Positions 59,157 through 64,000 of a stretch of 64,000 nt of DNA are shown in pieces; the stretch's first letter is position 1, and each line of letters opens with the position of its first letter. The notes under the pieces were generated by a model. It was not told the DNA's origin and did no database searches. It saw nothing but the letters and a program-made list of their open reading frames with translations. A program made the translations under genes and the position numbers. The stretch is taken from the NCBI GenBank assembly GCA_937988775.1, contig CALKHP010000048.1, positions 62,001-126,000 of the forward strand, in the 5' to 3' direction. The stretch comes from an uncultured Alphaproteobacteria bacterium (GTDB taxonomy: Bacteria > Pseudomonadota > Alphaproteobacteria > Rhizobiales > Beijerinckiaceae).

Positions 59157-60656
59157 ATGGGTTCAGTTGTGCAGGCAATGGAACTGGTGATGCGGCCGGA
59201 TGTGCTGGTCGCGATCATCCTGGCCTCCGCCTTCGGCCTGTTCGTCGGCGCGATTCCCGGCCTGACGGCCACCATGGCCATTGCGCTGCTGGTGCCAGTG
59301 ACCTTCTTCATGGACCCGCTGCCGGCCATCGGCGCCATGATCGCGTGCTCCGCCATGGCGATCTTCGCCGGCGATATCCCGGCGGCGCTGCTGCGCATTC
59401 CCGGCACGCCGGCCTCGGCCGCCTATGCCGATGAAGCCTACGCCATGACCAAGAACGGCCAGGCCGACCTGTCGCTCGGCTCGAACCTGCTGTTCTCGGC
59501 GATTGGCGGCCTGTTCGGCACCGCGGTGCTGATCGTGGCCGCGCCGACGCTTGCCGAGATCGCCCTGCAATTCTCGTCGTTCGAGTTCTTCTGGCTGTGC
59601 CTGCTCGGCCTGACCTGCGGCGTGTTCATTGGCGGCAACAACCCCATCAAGGGCCTGATATCGCTGTTCCTCGGCCTTCTCGTCGCCTGCGTCGGCCTGA
59701 ACAATCCGGCCGGCGTGCCGCGCTTCACCTTCGGCAATGTCGACCTGATGGGCGGCATCGACTTCATCCCGGCGATGATCGGCCTGTTCGCGATCTCCGA
59801 AATCATCCGCTACCTGATCAGCGATATCAGCGCGGTCGGCACGCCGCAGGAGGTCATCGGCAACCTGTTCAAGGGTTGGGGAACGATGATCCGCAAATAC
59901 TGGCGCCAGCAGCTTCGCGGCAACATCACCGGCACCATCGTCGGCATCCTGCCCGGCGCCGGCGCCGACATCGCGGCCTGGGTCAGCTACGCCATTTCCA
60001 AGCGCTTCTCGAAGACGCCCGAGAAGTTCGGCAAGGGCCACCTCGAAGGCATCGTCGAGAGCACCTCGTCCAACAATGCCGCGCTTGGCGGCGCCTGGGT
60101 GCCGGCGCTGGTCTTCGGCATTCCCGGCGACAGCATCACCGCCATCGTCATCGGCGTGCTGTTCATGAAGAACATGAATCCCGGCCCGACACTGTTCCTC
60201 AACCACCCGGAGCAGATCTACGCCGTGTTCGTGATCTTCATCATCGCCAACCTGCTGATGGTGCCGCTCGGCTGGGCCGCGATCAAGGGCTCCAAGCAGA
60301 TCCTGCGCGTGCCGCGCCACATCCTGATGCCCTGCATCCTGATGTTCTGCATCGTCGGCTCGTTCGCCATCAACAACGCCATTTTCGGCATCGTCATCAT
60401 GCTGGCCTTCGGCGTGGTCGGCTTCCTGATGGAGGAGAACGACATCCCCGTCGCGCCGGCGATCCTCGGCATCGTGCTCGGGCCGATGGTCGAGCAGGCC
60501 TTCGTCACTTCGATGATCAAATCGGACGGCGCGGCGCTCGGCTTCTTCGAACGGCCGATCGCGGCCGGCCTCGGCGTGGTGACGATCTTCGTCTGGATAT
60601 CGCCCTTCCTGGTGCCGTTCATCAAGCGCGCCCTGCGGCCGGCGGCGCAAGCCTGA
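59157..60656 (+). CDS. tctA: Tripartite tricarboxylate transporter large membrane subunit TctA
   Basis: A 499-residue permease with about 12 membrane helices. It has the duplicated family motif GAIPGLTATMAIALLVPVTF in the first half and GILPGAGADIAAWVSYAISK in the second, plus FGIPGDSITAIVIGVLF. It is preceded by a good AAGGATAGGG ribosome site. Together with tctC and tctB it imports an aryl or organic acid. Confidence 0.95.
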   Translation: MGSVVQAMELVMRPDVLVAIILASAFGLFVGAIPGLTATMAIALLVPVTFFMDPLPAIGAMIACSAMAIFAGDIPAALLRIPGTPASAAYADEAYAMTKNGQADLSLGSNLLFSAIGGLFGTAVLIVAAPTLAEIALQFSSFEFFWLCLLGLTCGVFIGGNNPIKGLISLFLGLLVACVGLNNPAGVPRFTFGNVDLMGGIDFIPAMIGLFAISEIIRYLISDISAVGTPQEVIGNLFKGWGTMIRKYWRQQLRGNITGTIVGILPGAGADIAAWVSYAISKRFSKTPEKFGKGHLEGIVESTSSNNAALGGAWVPALVFGIPGDSITAIVIGVLFMKNMNPGPTLFLNHPEQIYAVFVIFIIANLLMVPLGWAAIKGSKQILRVPRHILMPCILMFCIVGSFAINNAIFGIVIMLAFGVVGFLMEENDIPVAPAILGIVLGPMVEQAFVTSMIKSDGAALGFFERPIAAGLGVVTIFVWISPFLVPFIKRALRPAAQA

Positions 60657-60671
60657 GCCGGCCGGCTGAGG

Positions 60672-61397
60672 TTACAGCCGACCGCCGAGCAGCGTGATAC
60701 CGCCGAGCACGATCGCCGCCGCCAGCGCCAGGCAGGCGAGGCCCTTCAGGTTGGCATGGGCCGCGATCACCGCCTCCGGCGCATCCTCATAGGGGCCGGC
60801 CGGCTTGCGGCCGCTGATCATGGCGCGCACCAGCGGATCACGCTTGATGAGTTCGTAGCCGCTGTTGACGACGATATGGATCGCGGCAAGCAGCAGGATG
60901 ATGTTGAAGCCATCGCCGTGCCAGCGCGCGAACATCTGCGCGGTGTCCTCCGAAACCAGCCGGTTCAGCGGCCCGCCGACGAAACCGTCGCTGTCGAGCA
61001 GCAACAGGCCGAGAACCGCCTGGCCGACCAGGACGAGAAACAGCGCCACGATCATCCAGGTGCCGAGCGGGTTATGGCCGAGATAGCGCCTTTCGCGGCC
61101 GCGCAGCATGTCGGCGAGATGGCGCGCCGCCGCCGCCGGGCCGCGCAGGAACGATGAGAACCGCGCCGTCGAGGAGCCGACAAGCCCCCAGAGCAGCCGG
61201 AACACCAGCAACGTCAGGATGGCGTAGCCGTTCCAGCGGTGCCAAACCAGGCTATGGTCGCCAACATTCTCCGCAAAGCGCCGGCTGACCCAGGCGCCGG
61301 CGACCAGCGCCAGCAGCCCCCAGTGAAACAGCCGCGTCGGCAGGTCCCAGACCCGCACGACGCGCGCCGCGCCCGCCATCGGCGCCAGGGGTTTCAC
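60672..61397 (-). CDS. Cytochrome b561-type membrane protein
   Basis: A 241-residue di-haem cytochrome b. RLFHWGLLALVAGAWVSRRF near residue 22, SLVWHRWNGYAILTLLVFRL near 49, ARWHGDGFNIILLLAAIHIV near 157 carry the four expected haem-ligand His positions, on helices 1, 2 and 4. Five membrane helices are seen, with an extra C-terminal one. The GTG at 61397 is three bases from the cytochrome c' stop; an ATG at 61379 is the alternative. It should pass electrons between quinone and the neighbouring cytochrome c'. Confidence 0.85.
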   Translation of the reverse strand: MKPLAPMAGAARVVRVWDLPTRLFHWGLLALVAGAWVSRRFAENVGDHSLVWHRWNGYAILTLLVFRLLWGLVGSSTARFSSFLRGPAAAARHLADMLRGRERRYLGHNPLGTWMIVALFLVLVGQAVLGLLLLDSDGFVGGPLNRLVSEDTAQMFARWHGDGFNIILLLAAIHIVVNSGYELIKRDPLVRAMISGRKPAGPYEDAPEAVIAAHANLKGLACLALAAAIVLGGITLLGGRL

Positions 61398-61400
61398 GCG

Positions 61401-61841
61401 CTACTTCGCGCGGTAGTTCTGGTGGCAGGCGCCACAATTGCCGAGCACTTTCGGCATCTCGGCCTTGAAGCTCGCCTCATCGGTGATGGCGAGGCCGGCT
61501 GCGCTCGCCTCCTGATGCAGCTTGCCGAACCGGCCGACGACATCGGCCTTGTTCTGCCAGATCGCCGGCAGCGCCTTGGTGTCGCCGGTCTGCGAATCCT
61601 CGGGGAAGAATTCCGGCAGCTTGGCGGTGTTGGCGGCGATGACGCCGAGCGCCGCCTGCACCTTGGCGAGATCGAACGCATCGTCGCCGCGCAGCATCTT
61701 GCCGACCGGGCCGGACGCCTGTCCCATTTCCTTCAGCAGCGCCTTGCGCACGCCGATGGCCGGACTATCGGCCCAGGCCTGGGTCGACATCTGGGTCGTG
61801 ACCACGGCGAGAACGGCGGCAAGCAGAAACGGTCGGATCAT
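61401..61841 (-). CDS. Cytochrome c' (class II, c-556 type)
   Basis: A 146-residue periplasmic cytochrome. A signal peptide (LLAAVLAVVTTQMSTQAWA) precedes a four-helix bundle with the haem site CGACH near the C-terminus (residues about 137-141) and KVLGNCGACHQNYRAK. The usual N-terminal-helix residues RKALLKEMGQASGPVGKM are present. It is the first gene of the pair with cytochrome b561. Confidence 0.92.
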   Translation of the reverse strand: MIRPFLLAAVLAVVTTQMSTQAWADSPAIGVRKALLKEMGQASGPVGKMLRGDDAFDLAKVQAALGVIAANTAKLPEFFPEDSQTGDTKALPAIWQNKADVVGRFGKLHQEASAAGLAITDEASFKAEMPKVLGNCGACHQNYRAK

Positions 61842-61949
61842 GGGCTTCTCCTGATTTGGCGCGATGCCACTGACAAAGGTCAGGCGCGCAACTTCGCCAA
61901 ATTCAGGTCAGGCGGCCACTCACATCTTCGTGGGCGGCCTGCCCGCGCC

Positions 61950-64000
61950 TCACGCGCCGTTGAGGCGCTTCCAGAGCATATCGGGCGTGGCCGGCATGTC
62001 GACATGTTGCAGGCCGCGCGCCCGCGCAACGGCATCGACCACGGCGTTCATCACCGCCGGGCATGAGCCGATCGAGCCGGCCTCGCCCGCGCCCTTGATG
62101 CCGAGCGGGTTGGTGGTCGAGGGCACGTTGCGCGTCTCGAAATGGAAATTCGGCAGGTTGTCGGCGCGCGGCATGGCGTAATCCATGAAGCTCGCCGACA
62201 GGAGCTGGCCTTCGGCGTCGTAGACCGCCTGCTCCATCAGCGCCTGGCCGATGCCCTGCGCCACGCCGCCATGCACCTGGCCCTCGAGCAGCAGCGGGTT
62301 CACCGTCGTGCCGAAATCGTCGCACACCGTGTAGCGCTGGATGGCGACGGTGCCGGTCGCCGGATCGATCTCCAGTTCGGCGATATGGGTGCCGTTCGGA
62401 TAGGTCGCGTTGGGCGGCGTGAAATCGCCCTCGGCCGTCACCGCCTCCTGGCCGAATTCGGCCGCCAGCTCGGCGAAGCTGACGCGGCGGTCGGTGCCGG
62501 CGATACGCACCGCGCCGCCGCTCAGTTCGAGATCGGCGACGCCGGCTTCGAGCTTGCCGGCGGCGAGCGTCTTCAATTTCTCGGACAGGTTGGTGGCCGA
62601 GACATAGGCGGAAACGCCGCCGATCGGGATCGAGCGCGAGCCGCCGGTGCCGTGGCCGGTGGCGACGGTTTTCGTATCGCCCTGCACGACACGGATGCGC
62701 GCGATCGGCACGTCGAGCACCTGGGCCGCGAATTGCGCATAGGCGGTGGCATGGCCCTGCCCGTTCGATTGCGTGCCGGAATACAGCGTCACGCCGCCAT
62801 CGGCATCGACATGCATCTTGACCGCCTCGCCCTCGCCCCAGGCGGTGCATTCGATATAGGTCGCAAGCCCGATGCCGCGCAGCTTGCCGGCCTTTTTCGA
62901 CTCGCGCAGCCGCGCGCCGAAACCGTCCCAATCCGCCGCTTCCATGGCGCGCGTCATGTGGCCGTCGAACTCGCCGACATCATAGGTGCGCCCGCCGACC
63001 GGCGTCTTGTACGGCATGGCGGACGGCTTGATGAAGTTGAGCCGCCTGAGCTTCTCCGGCTTGATGCCGCTCTCGCGCGCCGCGTAATCGACGAGCCGCT
63101 CGAGCACGTAGGCCGCCTCCGGGCGGCCGGCGCCGCGATAGGCATCGGTCGGCGTGGTGTGGGTGAAGACGCCGCGCACCCGGATGAAGATCGCCTTGGT
63201 CGCGTAGACGCCGGTCAGCATCGTCGCGCCGAGATAGTGGATATACGGCCCGAACTGCGACATGTAGGCGCCGAGATTGCCGATCACGTCGAAGCGCATG
63301 GCGAGGAACTTGCCGCGCGCGTCGAGCGCCACTTCGGCGATGGTGACGTTGTCGCGGCCATGCGCGTCGGCCACGAAATGGTCGGAGCGGTCGGCGACCC
63401 ATTTCACCGGCCGCTTGAGCCGGCGCGCCGCTTCGCCGGCAAGCGCGTATTCGCGGTAGCTGAAGGATTTGGTGCCGAAGCCGCCGCCGACATCCGGGGT
63501 GATGACGCGCAACTGCTCCGGCTTGATCTTGAACACACTTCCCGCCAGCGTGTCGCGCACGCCATGCACGCCCTGGCTGGTCAGCGTCAGGGTCAGCAGC
63601 TTGGCGGGCGCGTCATATTCGGCGAGCACGCCGCGCGGCTCCATGTAGTTCGCCACCAGCCGGTTGTTGCGGATGGTGAGCTTCACGGTGCGCGCCGCCT
63701 TGGCGAAGGCGGAATCGACGCTCGCCGCATCGCCCATCGTCGTGTCGTAGGAGACGTTGCCCTTGACGTCGGACCACACCTGGCCGGCATCGGCGCGCAA
63801 CGCATCGAGCGGCTCGACGACCGCCGGCAGCACCGTCCAGTCGATGACGATCGCTTCGGCCGCGTCGCGCGCCGTCTGCACGTCGTCGGCGACGATGAAG
63901 GCGACCGCGTCGCCGACATGGCGCGCCTCGCCTTTGGCCAGCAGCGGGATATCCTTGACCGGCGTCTTGCTGCCGTCGCCATTCGGCAGCGGCGCCAGGC
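61950..64000 (-). CDS. Xanthine dehydrogenase/CoxL-family molybdopterin-binding subunit (5' end outside window)
   Basis: The reading frame stays open to the right edge, so the start lies beyond base 64000; 683 codons are visible. It is the large subunit of a molybdenum hydroxylase: DVGGGFGTKSFSYREYALAG, the active-site loop TDAYRGAGRPEAAYVLERL and the catalytic glutamate in IKGAGEAGSIGSCPAVMNAV. The AYRGAGR loop is the form II type, not the AYxCSFR of true CO dehydrogenase. It is 108 bases upstream of cytochrome c', same strand. The substrate is unknown, perhaps an aldehyde or N-heterocycle. Confidence 0.92.
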   Translation of the reverse strand, partial: LAPLPNGDGSKTPVKDIPLLAKGEARHVGDAVAFIVADDVQTARDAAEAIVIDWTVLPAVVEPLDALRADAGQVWSDVKGNVSYDTTMGDAASVDSAFAKAARTVKLTIRNNRLVANYMEPRGVLAEYDAPAKLLTLTLTSQGVHGVRDTLAGSVFKIKPEQLRVITPDVGGGFGTKSFSYREYALAGEAARRLKRPVKWVADRSDHFVADAHGRDNVTIAEVALDARGKFLAMRFDVIGNLGAYMSQFGPYIHYLGATMLTGVYATKAIFIRVRGVFTHTTPTDAYRGAGRPEAAYVLERLVDYAARESGIKPEKLRRLNFIKPSAMPYKTPVGGRTYDVGEFDGHMTRAMEAADWDGFGARLRESKKAGKLRGIGLATYIECTAWGEGEAVKMHVDADGGVTLYSGTQSNGQGHATAYAQFAAQVLDVPIARIRVVQGDTKTVATGHGTGGSRSIPIGGVSAYVSATNLSEKLKTLAAGKLEAGVADLELSGGAVRIAGTDRRVSFAELAAEFGQEAVTAEGDFTPPNATYPNGTHIAELEIDPATGTVAIQRYTVCDDFGTTVNPLLLEGQVHGGVAQGIGQALMEQAVYDAEGQLLSASFMDYAMPRADNLPNFHFETRNVPSTTNPLGIKGAGEAGSIGSCPAVMNAVVDAVARARGLQHVDMPATPDMLWKRLNGA

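Overview
The window is a GC-rich chromosomal segment of an alphaproteobacterium, most likely of the order Hyphomicrobiales (Rhizobiales). The evidence is a set of lineage-typical genes: a giant growth-pole-ring (GPR/RgsE)-type coiled-coil protein with apolipoprotein-like 22-residue repeats, a divK-pleD operon, FliX, FlaF, FlbT, MotE and DUF6468 flagellar proteins, a DksA without the zinc cysteines, and an adrenodoxin-type ferredoxin beside a thioredoxin-reductase-like ferredoxin reductase. I could not name a genus. I saw no rRNA, tRNA, CRISPR array, insertion sequence or phage gene.

Layout. 1-6.7 kb: end of rnr, then DUF983, NUDIX and MFS genes and rpmG; convergent to these the divK-pleD cell-cycle/c-di-GMP operon, with a structured non-coding stretch in the 400 bp between; then DUF3572. 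6.8-13.6 kb (minus strand): fliL-fliM-DUF6468-motE and a 1.1-kb-residue-scale periplasmic TPR protein. 13.8-15.3 kb (plus strand): a FadR-type GntR regulator with two near-identical palindromic operators and an RraA-family aldolase, which split the flagellar locus. 15.8-19.1 kb: flgF-flgG-flgA-flgH. 19.6-25.7 kb: chemoreceptor, alpha/beta hydrolase, ClC channel, VOC protein, dksA. 25.9-36.6 kb: fliX divergent from flgI-flgJ-FlgN-like, FlaG-like, flaF, flagellin, flbT, flgL, flgK, flgE. 36.7-42.5 kb: YcjX/YcjF pair, SixA phosphatase, an unknown membrane protein, ferredoxin reductase, ferredoxin, an orphan Hpt protein. 42.8-48.4 kb: the GPR-type gene. 48.7-52.7 kb: an Mla-type lipid transport operon. 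52.9-57.3 kb: CheZ-like phosphatase, XRE-cupin regulator, thiD, a DMT transporter and an SDR protein. 57.5-60.7 kb: tctCBA. 60.7-64 kb: cytochrome b561, cytochrome c' and a form-II CoxL-like molybdenum hydroxylase cut by the window edge.

How it works together. About half of the window builds or steers the flagellum: rod, P and L rings, hook, junctions, filament, C-ring switch, stator-associated proteins, a receptor and a CheY phosphatase. Flagellar promoters seem to follow the Caulobacter logic. Sigma-54 -24/-12 elements lie before flgF, flgI and flgE. A 19-bp CCCGGCA-N5-TGCCGGG palindrome resembling the FlbD (ftr) enhancer lies before flgF, flgE and fliL, with a degenerate copy before flgI/fliX. 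CtrA-like TTAA-N7-TTRA boxes lie before fliL, fliX, the FlaG-like gene and flaF.

The most distinctive non-genic feature is a set of five short palindromic repeat families placed mostly at gene 3' ends. In one family the hairpin arms vary between copies but both arms change together, which points to selection on the folded structure.
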